From an uncultured Anaerolineaceae bacterium (lineage in GTDB: Bacteria; Chloroflexota; Anaerolineae; Anaerolineales; Anaerolineaceae): a stretch of DNA of 64,000 nt. The notes under the pieces were generated by a model that did no database searches, had not been told where the DNA came from, and saw nothing but the letters and a program-made list of their open reading frames with translations. This document shows positions 50,707-58,365 of this stretch, one piece after another. The translations under genes and the position numbers were made by a program. The stretch spans positions 1 to 64,000 of the forward strand of contig CAKMKJ010000034.1 in the NCBI GenBank assembly GCA_927443345.1, written 5' to 3'. Position 1 is the first letter of the stretch. Each line of letters starts with the position of its first letter.

Positions 50707-51813
50707 ATGACAAAACTATTCGCAAAAATCATCTTTATCCTGATGGTTGCCTTCCACGGACTGATTCACCTGCTTGGCTTCCTGAAAGCCTTCGATCTGA
50801 CGCAAATCAATGAGCTGACCCAGCCCATCAGCCGCCCGCTCGGACTGCTGTGGCTGGTTGCGGCGCTGATATTGGTCGTCACAGCTGCCGCCCTCGCCTT
50901 CAAGAAGCAATGGTGGTGGGCGGTTGCTATCGGGGGCGCGCTACTCTCGCAAATCCTCATCTTTACTGCCTGGCAGGACGCCCAGGTTGGCTCTGTCCCC
51001 AACCTGATCATCCTGGTCGTGGCGCTCCTGGCCCTGGGCAGTATCCGCTTCGAGGGCGGCTACCGGCAGGATGTCCGCAACGGACAGGAACGCGTGCGCA
51101 ATAAGGCGGCGGAAACCCTGACCGAAGCCGACTTGCAAGCCCTACCCCGACCGGTAAAGCGTTATCTGCATTATGTCGGTGTGGTGGGCAAGCCAAAATT
51201 GGTCAGCATGTATGCCGAGATGACCGGCGAGATGCGCCAGCAGGGGGGCGCGTATTTCCCCTTGACCGCCGAGCAGTACAACTTTTTCGACCAGCCAACC
51301 CGGCTGTTCTTCATGCAAGGGCGGATGTTCGGACTGACCGTGCCGGGCTACCACCGCTATGTGGAACAGAGCGCGGCGATGAATGTCCGACTCTTTGGGC
51401 TGCTGCCGTTGGTCAAGGTGGGCGGGGAAGTGATGTTCGAGGCGGATACCGTCACCCAGTTCAACGATATGTGCCTGATGGCGCCCGCCACCCTGATTGA
51501 CCCGCGCATTACCTGGCAGACCGTTGACGACCTGACCGTCAAGGGGACATTCACCAATCAGGGCGTCACCATCAGCGCCATGCTCCACTTCAACGCCGAA
51601 GGCCAGTTGGTCAACTTCGTCTCCCATGACCGCTGGGATGTCTCTTCCATGAAGCAATACCCGTTTTCGACGCCGGTATCGCGCTATCGCAATCTCAACG
51701 GCTACAACCTGCCCACCTACGGCGAGATGATCTGGCACTACACGGATGGCGATTTCGTCTATGGCAAATTGGAAATCAACAACGTTGTATATAACCAACT
51801 TCCGTCAAAATAA
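50707..51813 (+). CDS. DUF6544-like membrane protein
   Basis: This 368-residue protein has an N-terminal membrane domain of four helices (about 5-115) and a larger soluble domain. The block LPRPVKRYLHYVGVVGKP, followed by GxMR, PGYHRY and YRNLNGYNLPTYGE, matches my memory of the DUF6544 family, whose function is unknown. The gene is in the run of GC-rich membrane-protein genes, 25 bp behind the previous gene. The family name is from pattern memory. Confidence 0.65.
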   Translation: MTKLFAKIIFILMVAFHGLIHLLGFLKAFDLTQINELTQPISRPLGLLWLVAALILVVTAAALAFKKQWWWAVAIGGALLSQILIFTAWQDAQVGSVPNLIILVVALLALGSIRFEGGYRQDVRNGQERVRNKAAETLTEADLQALPRPVKRYLHYVGVVGKPKLVSMYAEMTGEMRQQGGAYFPLTAEQYNFFDQPTRLFFMQGRMFGLTVPGYHRYVEQSAAMNVRLFGLLPLVKVGGEVMFEADTVTQFNDMCLMAPATLIDPRITWQTVDDLTVKGTFTNQGVTISAMLHFNAEGQLVNFVSHDRWDVSSMKQYPFSTPVSRYRNLNGYNLPTYGEMIWHYTDGDFVYGKLEINNVVYNQLPSK

Positions 51814-51845
51814 CTCCAAACAAAGTGACAAGGAGACTTACAATC

Positions 51846-53315
51846 ATGAACCTGAAAACTTTTATCAAACCCGGCTGGCGATTCGCGCTCATAACACTCG
51901 GCGGGCTGGCTCTCCTGGCATGGGTGTCCATGAAAGCCCAGGCCGCCCCGGTCAAGGCCACCGATTTTCAAGAATTAGATACTGCCATTGCCGCCCAGAT
52001 GCAAAAACACGACCTGCCCGGTGTGGCGGTAGCAGTTATCGAGGGTGATCAAATCACCTACCTGCAAGGCTATGGCACAGCCGGGTCAGACCGCGCCATG
52101 ACCGCTCAATCCCGCATGGTCATTGGCTCGCAGTCCAAATCCTTCACCGCCCTGGCGATCGCCCAACTGGCGGAAGCCGGGAAACTGGAACTAGACGCGC
52201 CGGTGCAGACCTACATTCCCTGGTTCCGCGTAGCCGATGAGCAGGCTTCGGCTCAAATCACCATCCGGCATTTGCTCCAGCACACCAGCGGCTTGTCTGG
52301 CTCCGGTTATCCGGTCATCCTGCCCGATGAGGCTTCGCTTGAAGAAGCCGTCCGCTCGCTGGAGCAGGCCAGCCTGACCGCGCCGGTGGGGATGCGCTTC
52401 CAGTATTTCAATCTCGGTTACGACGTACTGGGCTACCTGATCGAGTTGCGCAGCGGTGCGACCTATGCCGACTTTGTCCAGGAGAACATCTTTGCCCCGT
52501 TGGGCATGGACAGCAGCACCGCACGTCCGCAGGATGTAAGCGATTTAGCCCAGGGCTACACCCGCCTGTTTGGCTTCAATGTCCCGATGGCAGAGACCTT
52601 TCCCGAATATGAGATTCCCTCCGGCTATATCGTCTCTACCGCTGAAGATATGGCCCGTTATGCCCTGGCGATGAAAAAGGACGGCGCGGGGCTGGTTTCG
52701 TCGCAGATGATGCGCCAAATCTTCACCCCTGGTCTCGGCTCCTACGGTTTCGGCTGGTTTATTTACGATGATGGCGCGCTGATTAAGCACGGCGGCGCCA
52801 ACTGGAACTTTGCCACCGATGTCAATCTCTACCCCCGCGCCGACCGCGCGTTTGTCATGCTCATCAACCAGGGACACCAATTCGACCATCTTATCTCTGC
52901 CAAACAAGTACAGGATGACATCGAAGACGTGGTGTTTGGCCGGGTGCTTGAGCCGCTCTCCACGGGCTGGTCGGTGCGCTGGATGGGGTGGGCGGTTGGC
53001 CTGCTGATGCTGGTGCTGGGTTTCTTCCAGGCGCGCGGCCTGCTCAGCCTGCGCAGTTGGCAGGAGCGCGCCAAAAACCTGCCAAAGGGCAAACTGGCCT
53101 GGGATATCGCCCTGTCGTTCCTGATTCCCACTGCGATCAATGTTTTTGTGCTGACCCAAATCAAAGGCTTTTACGGAGACCGCTTCAACCTGTGGCCGAC
53201 CCTGGTCACGATGCGCCTGATTTTGCCGGATGTTTTTCTCCTGATGCTGATTGGCGTTTTGCCCGATTACATCCAGGGCTTTTTCAAACTGTTTGCTTTG
53301 CGCAAGAAAGTGTAA
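51846..53315 (+). CDS. Serine hydrolase of the beta-lactamase/class C (PBP-like) family, membrane anchored
   Basis: The product is about 489 residues. A signal or anchor at residues 10-30 precedes a beta-lactamase-type domain (40-365). Its catalytic SxxK is in GSQSKSFTAL, YxN in YFNLGYDVL and HGG near the end. Three to four C-terminal transmembrane helices (390-485) follow. Such proteins are exported esterases or D-alanyl-D-alanine carboxypeptidase-like enzymes, not necessarily lactamases. AAGGAG supports ATG 51846 rather than the GTG at 51825. It lies in the GC-rich membrane gene run. Confidence 0.85.
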   Translation: MNLKTFIKPGWRFALITLGGLALLAWVSMKAQAAPVKATDFQELDTAIAAQMQKHDLPGVAVAVIEGDQITYLQGYGTAGSDRAMTAQSRMVIGSQSKSFTALAIAQLAEAGKLELDAPVQTYIPWFRVADEQASAQITIRHLLQHTSGLSGSGYPVILPDEASLEEAVRSLEQASLTAPVGMRFQYFNLGYDVLGYLIELRSGATYADFVQENIFAPLGMDSSTARPQDVSDLAQGYTRLFGFNVPMAETFPEYEIPSGYIVSTAEDMARYALAMKKDGAGLVSSQMMRQIFTPGLGSYGFGWFIYDDGALIKHGGANWNFATDVNLYPRADRAFVMLINQGHQFDHLISAKQVQDDIEDVVFGRVLEPLSTGWSVRWMGWAVGLLMLVLGFFQARGLLSLRSWQERAKNLPKGKLAWDIALSFLIPTAINVFVLTQIKGFYGDRFNLWPTLVTMRLILPDVFLLMLIGVLPDYIQGFFKLFALRKKV

Positions 53316-53329
53316 TCGGAATATTCACC

Positions 53330-53884
53330 ATGAACATCCTTGAATCTCAACGCGAAATGCGCTCTGCCTTCCTGGGCGGGTTTGCCGGGCAACTGGTTTC
53401 CGGCCTGATCTGGCTGGTCGCGGCGGCGCTGGGCACCTGGCTCTCACCGCTGTCGGGCATGGCGGCGCTCTTTTTCGGCAGCATGGGCATTTTCCCGCTC
53501 ACCCAGGGTGTGGTGCGCCTGCTGGGCCGCCCCGGTAAGGTCAGCCCGCAGAACGGACTGTGGGCGCTCGGTTCGCAAGTCGCTTTCACCGTGCCGCTCA
53601 ACTTCCTGCTGGTGGGAGCGGCGACGCTCTATCGCGAGGAATGGTTTTTCCCGGCGGCGATGGTTGTCATCGGCTCGCACTACCTGCCCTTCATCACCCT
53701 GTACGGCATGAAACTGTTCGGCTTTCTGGCAGCGTTGCTGGTGGTGGCCGGGGTCGGGCTGGCGCTCTACGGGCCGCCCTTCTTCAGCCTGGGCGGCTGG
53801 CTGACCGGGACTATGCTGATTGCCTTCGCTTTTGCCGGGCGGCATGTCGTTTTGAAGGAAGAAAAACTGGAGAATAAAAAATGA
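53330..53884 (+). CDS. Membrane protein, DUF7010-like
   Basis: This 184-residue protein has five or six hydrophobic segments. The N-terminal SQREMRSAFLGGFAGQLVSG and the FFGSMGIFPLTQ block recall the DUF7010 family of unknown function. A longer reading from 52988 overlaps the serine hydrolase gene in another frame and is a shadow. ATG 53330 lies 14 bp after the hydrolase stop codon. Its end overlaps the next gene (ATGA). Confidence 0.6.
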   Translation: MNILESQREMRSAFLGGFAGQLVSGLIWLVAAALGTWLSPLSGMAALFFGSMGIFPLTQGVVRLLGRPGKVSPQNGLWALGSQVAFTVPLNFLLVGAATLYREEWFFPAAMVVIGSHYLPFITLYGMKLFGFLAALLVVAGVGLALYGPPFFSLGGWLTGTMLIAFAFAGRHVVLKEEKLENKK

Positions 53885-54789
53885 ACCCTGCTCTGAAATG
53901 GCTCATCCCCCTGATTTTTGCCCTGGCCTTGTTCGCCGCGCTGGCGGGCGTGTGGCCCGCCACGGGCACGCCCTACCCACTGACCACCTTTCGCGGCGAA
54001 GAAGTCACCATTAATGCTCGTGGTCTGTATTACTGGGATACCGTCAGCATGGCGGCCCAAATGCAAGCCAATGACCTGGTGACGCTCATCCTTGGCCTGC
54101 CCCTGCTGGCGATTTCCTTCTGGCTGGCGTTGCGCGGCTCCCTGCGCGGACGGCTGCTCCTGGCCGGCACGCTTGGCTTCATCCTGTATACCTACATCAC
54201 CATGATGGTGGGAGCGCATTACAACGCCCTGTTCCTGGTGTATATCGCCCTATTCAGCCTGAGCCTGTTCGCCTATGTGCTGGTGCTGATGTCCTTCGAC
54301 CTGGCAACCCTGCCGGTGCGCTTTTCCGACAAACTACCGCGCGGCTGGGTTGCCGGATTGCTCTTCTTCGCCGCTGCCTTCCTCTCATTTGCCTGGTTGG
54401 GGCGCATCCTGCCCAGCATTGCGGGTCTGCCGCTATCTAACTGGGAGAATGGGAGCATCACCGGCGTTCCCGTGCTGGAAAACACCACCAGCCTGTTCAT
54501 CCAAGCTATGGACTTGGGGCTGATCGTCCCGGTCTGCATCCTGTCGGGCATCCTTCTCCTGCGCCGCCACGCCTGGGGCTACCTGCTGGCTTCGGTCGGG
54601 CTGACCAAGTTCCTGACCCTGGGCATCGCCGTCAGCCTGATGGGGCTGAACATGGCGCGGGTTGGCGTACCGATCAGCCCATTCGAGTTGGGGCCATTTT
54701 TAGGCATGGCGTTTTCCGGGGTTGTGATGACGGTTATCCTGCTCAAGAACATTGTTGAGACTCCTAAATTATCAGAACAACCAAGGTGA
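53881..54789 (+). CDS. Hypothetical multi-pass membrane protein
   Basis: This 302-residue protein has about eight hydrophobic segments and a long loop near residues 28-60. I do not recognise a family. Its ATG overlaps the preceding stop codon, which implies co-translation. It is the last gene of the GC-rich membrane run and is followed by repeat-element DNA. No terminator was recognised directly behind it. Confidence 0.6.
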   Translation: MNPALKWLIPLIFALALFAALAGVWPATGTPYPLTTFRGEEVTINARGLYYWDTVSMAAQMQANDLVTLILGLPLLAISFWLALRGSLRGRLLLAGTLGFILYTYITMMVGAHYNALFLVYIALFSLSLFAYVLVLMSFDLATLPVRFSDKLPRGWVAGLLFFAAAFLSFAWLGRILPSIAGLPLSNWENGSITGVPVLENTTSLFIQAMDLGLIVPVCILSGILLLRRHAWGYLLASVGLTKFLTLGIAVSLMGLNMARVGVPISPFELGPFLGMAFSGVVMTVILLKNIVETPKLSEQPR

Positions 54790-54977
54790 ATAATATATTA
54801 CCGATTACTCTGTAACGATATTCTCAAAAGCATAGCCGTCTCACTGACGCCCATGCTGTTTGTCGCCGCAGCGTGGGAAGATATAACTTAGTGGTTAATA
54901 TGGGTACCGACATTCTGAAATTGTTTATAAATATCACTTACTAATAGGCTAGAAAACAATAAGAGCTAACGAAGCAC
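54790..54977. other. Intergenic region, no gene seen
   Basis: AT-rich spacer between the GC-rich operon and the third tRNA-Met-derived element. No gene or convincing hairpin was recognised. Confidence 0.3.
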
Positions 54978-55232
54978 TTGACGGATCCACGAAAAACAGA
55001 TACTATACGAATATCGATTAGCTACCGCAGCGTGCCCGGCAAGCGTGGACCAGAGTTCGTCAGGTCGGCTGATTTGCAGAGCCCGCCGCACAAATGCCAC
55101 GGATTCAGGATTATTGCTCATAACCCGGAGGTCGTGCGTTCGAATCGCACCCCCGCTACTGAACTGTAATGCCGAAAGGCGAATGGTTCCCTTATCGCCA
55201 GTCCTCAATTGGACTGGCTTTTTTTTTTATCT
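54978..55232 (+). ncRNA. tRNA-Met-derived transcription unit, copy 3
   Basis: TTGACG (54978-54983) and TACTAT (55001-55006) are 17 bp apart. The leader and the tRNA-Met 3' half follow, ending near 55158. The T arm is GTGCG-TTCGAAT-CGCAC; copies 1 and 2 have AGTGG-TTCGAAT-CCACT, so the stem bases changed in pairs. A different terminator (CCAGTCC 55199-55205, GGACTGG 55212-55218, T10) follows. Paired changes in both stems indicate selection on RNA structure. The reverse-strand ORF at 54966-55208 is a false reading of this element. Confidence 0.65.
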
Positions 55233-55425
55233 GCGTTCGAACTTCATCGAGAAGTTATATCGCACCCCCGCTACCTAGAATGAGACACTCGAAAGGGGTG
55301 TCTATTTTTATCTGCGTTCGAACCCCTTTTTGGGGTGATATCACACCTCCGCTAATTTATAGTGTAATTTCGAAAGGCAAATGGTTCTTTTATCGTCAGT
55401 TCCCTAAAGGACTGATGTTTTTGTA
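55233..55425 (+). repeat. Two decaying tandem T-arm and hairpin modules
   Basis: After copy 3 the pattern TCTGCGTTCGAA, then CGCACCCCCGCTAC or CACACCTCCGCTAA, then GAAAGG, repeats twice (T-loop at 55251-55274 and 55311-55353). Each is followed by a short stem and a T-run: ACACTCGAAAGGGGTGT near 55286-55302 and CAGTTCCCTAAAGGACTG near 55397-55414. They look like remnants of successive insertions or duplications at a tRNA 3' end. Confidence 0.5.
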
Positions 55426-55499
55426 TTTTTTTGAACTTCTTCGCACTTCTTCACGTGGTAAACAACGGGTGACTATCACTGGTAAATTCTAACCCGCTC

Positions 55500-55875
55500 T
55501 ATAACATAAGAATCTACGAAATTTTGAATGTTTGACCATACCTATTGAAGCTATTCTAACCTGAAGATAACTTGAGACTCCCTTGGTCAGTCTACATAAT
55601 TGTTTTAATTAGTTTTTTGTCTCAATAAGTCTTTGATTTAATTCTAATATAGTGCCTTTACCCGTTCTGCTCGTTGGATTACTGCTCCAGTTATTTATGG
55701 GAAGAGCAAGATGACCGCATTTTCTGCCTCTCATTTGGTGGGACACACCTCTGCGACTGTGGGTAAAAATACTTTGTTTTACTTTATTCCCTTAATTGTC
55801 TGGGGTTTTCCGTCTTACTAAAAGTGACCATTAACATTAACTGAGCCATTACGAAAGCATATTGTCGAGATTATT
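55500..55875. other. Upstream region of the pfaD-like gene
   Basis: An AT-rich stretch of 376 bp without a gene. It must contain the promoter for the pfaD-like gene, but no clear -35/-10 pair or operator was found. Confidence 0.3.
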
Positions 55876-57570
55876 TTGACGAACCAATTTATCGCTTTTT
55901 GGGTTAATCATCAAAAGGATATGATTGGTGAAACCGTGGACAACTCTTCAATAATTCTCTCAGATGGAAAATCAAGTAAAAACATATTAACGAATAGTCC
56001 ATTATTTTGGCATGGCTCACAAGAACCTGAGCTTTTATCTCAACTCAATTTTCAGAAAAGCCTGCTTGATTTTTCTAAACCAGTAATAGTGTTAAAAAAG
56101 AATGATCAATGGTATGTTTCAAGTGAAAATGCACTTTCTTCAGAAAGTGGTAAATGGGAAGTAATTGCGACCTGTCCTCCTTTTCTCCCCGAATTTCTAG
56201 GAGATGATTCCTTTAAAGCAACTTATAGCGTTAAATATCCGCTTTATGGCGGCGCCATGGCCAATGGAATTTCTGCTGCGGAATTTGTGATTGCACTCGG
56301 AAAGTCTGGCTTTATGGGTTCTTTCGGTGCTGGCGGGTTACTGCCTGAAAAAATAGCCAAGGGGATCAAACAAATCCAAGAGGCACTTATTGATCAACCT
56401 TATTTGATCAATTTGATTAATAGTCCATTTGAGCCATCCCTCGAAGAACGAACTGTTGACTTATTTCTGCAGAACAACATCCATAATATTGAAGCTTCGG
56501 CATATTTAACGATTACTAAAAACCTGGTTCGTTATCGTGCTTCTGGGTTAACACAAAACCCAGATGGAAGTGTAAATATCGCCAACCGACTCATTGCCAA
56601 GGTTTCACGCAAAGAAGTGGCGATTAAGTTTATGGAACCAGCGTCAGACGATATCGTAAATTCCCTACTCGAAGAAAAAATTATTACTGCTGAACAAGGC
56701 AGGTTAGCCAAACTTGTGCCAATGGCAGATGATATTACTGTTGAAGCTGATTCAGGCGGGCACACCGATAACCGGCCGCTGGTAAGCGTATTGCCAGCAA
56801 TCATTCGGCTGCGAAACCAGATGCAAACGAAAAGGAACTATCCCCAACCCGTTCGAATTGGCGCAGCAGGCGGAATAGCAACACCGGAATCTGTGTTAGC
56901 TGCGTTTATGATGGGTGCAGCCTATGTCACCACAGGCTCTATTAATCAGGGTTGTCTCGAATCTGGTGCGTCTTCTCACACCAAAAAACTTCTCGCGCAA
57001 ATGGAAATGACTGATGTTGCCATGGCGCCTGCCAGTGATATGTTCGAAATGGGCGTCAAAGTGCAGGTCTTGAAACGCGGAACCATGTTCGCGATGCGCG
57101 CTCAGAAGTTGTATGAAATTTATTCGCGTTATGAATCCATGGATGAAATTCCATTGCTAGAACGCGAAAAGCTTGAAAGCACGATTTTCAAAATGTCTTT
57201 GGATGCTGTTTGGGGAGAATGCTTGAAATTCTTTACCCTCCGTGATCCACAGCAGATTGAACGCGCAGAAAAGAATCCCAAAGCCAAAATGGCGTTGATT
57301 TTTCGCTGGTATCTCGGGCTGGCATCAAGATGGTCGAATATTGGTGAAGCAGGTCGTGAAATGGATTATCAAATCTGGTGCGGACCATCCATGGGTGCCT
57401 TTAATGATTGGGTGCGCGGCACCTACCTTGAGAACGCTGAAAACCGAAAAGTCGCTGATGTGAATTTGCAGTTATTAACCGGAGCGACCTATCTATATCG
57501 ATTGAATATTCTTGAATCGCATGGTATCCGTTTTGACTCATTAATTAAGGAATATAGACCTCAAATGTAA
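55876..57570 (+). CDS. pfaD: PfaD-like enoyl reductase (2-nitropropane dioxygenase family)
   Basis: This flavoprotein of about 564 residues is the stand-alone enoyl reductase of PUFA-type synthases. Blocks typical of PfaD are present: YGGAMANGISAAEFVIALG, FGAGGLLPEK, ADSGGHTDNRP, AGGIATPESVLAAFMMGA and APASDMFEMGVKVQVL with the C-terminal WCGPSMGAFNDW. The usual role is to reduce enoyl intermediates of the partner synthase using FMN and NADPH. The start is uncertain: TTG 55876 gives 16 extra residues, and ATG 55921 is an alternative. It is on the opposite strand from the synthase and PPTase genes. Confidence 0.86.
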   Translation: MTNQFIAFWVNHQKDMIGETVDNSSIILSDGKSSKNILTNSPLFWHGSQEPELLSQLNFQKSLLDFSKPVIVLKKNDQWYVSSENALSSESGKWEVIATCPPFLPEFLGDDSFKATYSVKYPLYGGAMANGISAAEFVIALGKSGFMGSFGAGGLLPEKIAKGIKQIQEALIDQPYLINLINSPFEPSLEERTVDLFLQNNIHNIEASAYLTITKNLVRYRASGLTQNPDGSVNIANRLIAKVSRKEVAIKFMEPASDDIVNSLLEEKIITAEQGRLAKLVPMADDITVEADSGGHTDNRPLVSVLPAIIRLRNQMQTKRNYPQPVRIGAAGGIATPESVLAAFMMGAAYVTTGSINQGCLESGASSHTKKLLAQMEMTDVAMAPASDMFEMGVKVQVLKRGTMFAMRAQKLYEIYSRYESMDEIPLLEREKLESTIFKMSLDAVWGECLKFFTLRDPQQIERAEKNPKAKMALIFRWYLGLASRWSNIGEAGREMDYQIWCGPSMGAFNDWVRGTYLENAENRKVADVNLQLLTGATYLYRLNILESHGIRFDSLIKEYRPQM

Positions 57571-57579
57571 GTTGGATTA

Positions 57580-58308
57580 TCAATCAAAAGCAGAGGTTAA
57601 TTCCAATTCAATGAGTTGTGATTTTTGGACTGCAGGCAGGCAGATGGTCATCATATAATCGTGATTGAGAGAAAACAAGAGCTGCCAATCTAGTAATCGA
57701 TTTCCTTCAACAGAAAAGTCAATTGCATTCCACCCTTTTGATTGTGAACACACATCAGGAGGGTGTATGTTTATTTTTCTGGTATCCATTTGCAGACCTT
57801 TTTCAATTGCTTTCAGAAACGCCTCTTTGGCACTCCAGACAAGATTTGAACAAACATCTTTCTCTTGTTCATCCAGGGTAGATAGCCATGCAATCTCTGC
57901 TACTGTAAAATAATCTGCGAAAATCTCAAGAGGTCTGGGGTCAATGAATTCGATGTCAACGCCAAACCGGATTGAATTGATTTGCGAAAAAGCAGCTAGA
58001 ACTCCTCCACGAGTGTGGCTGATTGAAAGCCATCCCACCCTGCCCATGCCCTCCACAACTACAAAAGGAACCCCCGAACTTTCTTTTTGAATTGTTATAG
58101 ATTTCAATGGCAAAGGTGAATCAGAAGCAATGATTTTTTGGACGAGCCGCTTAGCCAACAATCGACTGGCAAGCCACTCCGATTGACGTTTTGGGATTTT
58201 ATACTTTTGGTTTTCTTCAATTTCGGCAATGCTAAAAAACCGCTCAAGGAGTTGAGTAGTTCTTAGAGGTGGAGATTCGGGAAATCTTGAAAAAGTCCAA
58301 TTTATCAT
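57580..58308 (-). CDS. 4'-phosphopantetheinyl transferase (Sfp type)
   Basis: This 242-residue enzyme attaches the coenzyme A-derived pantetheine arm to carrier proteins. It has the Sfp/AcpT motifs SISHTRGG (near residue 95), FGVDIEFIDPR (near 113) and WSAKEAFLKAIEKG (near 158), which hold the Mg2+ and acidic catalytic residues. The gene follows the synthase gene on the same strand at 57 bp and is expected to activate its ACP domains. Both ACPs carry Thr at the modification position, so its specificity is of interest. It converges with the pfaD-like gene, 9 bp apart. Confidence 0.9.
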   Translation of the reverse strand: MINWTFSRFPESPPLRTTQLLERFFSIAEIEENQKYKIPKRQSEWLASRLLAKRLVQKIIASDSPLPLKSITIQKESSGVPFVVVEGMGRVGWLSISHTRGGVLAAFSQINSIRFGVDIEFIDPRPLEIFADYFTVAEIAWLSTLDEQEKDVCSNLVWSAKEAFLKAIEKGLQMDTRKINIHPPDVCSQSKGWNAIDFSVEGNRLLDWQLLFSLNHDYMMTICLPAVQKSQLIELELTSAFD

Positions 58309-58319
58309 TTGATTTAATT

Positions 58320-58351
58320 AAGGGATCCTCTTCTTGAGAAAAGGATCCCTT
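58320..58351. terminator. Dyad between the synthase and PPTase genes
   Basis: AAGGGATCCT (58320-58329) pairs with AGGATCCCTT (58342-58351) across a 12-nt loop, with T4 on the plus-strand side. The orientation fits a plus-strand terminator; on the minus-strand transcript it could be a partial attenuator between the synthase and PPTase genes. Confidence 0.45.
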
Positions 58352-58365
58352 TTCTGTGCGATGAC

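Noticed and set aside
51142-51798. Minus-strand 218-residue ORF
   Set aside because: It is a shadow of the DUF6544-like gene in GC-rich DNA and has no recognisable motifs or ribosome site.
52988-53329. N-terminal extension of the DUF7010-like reading
   Set aside because: It overlaps the serine hydrolase gene in another frame and has a Pro/Ala-rich GC-driven composition; the true ATG is 53330.
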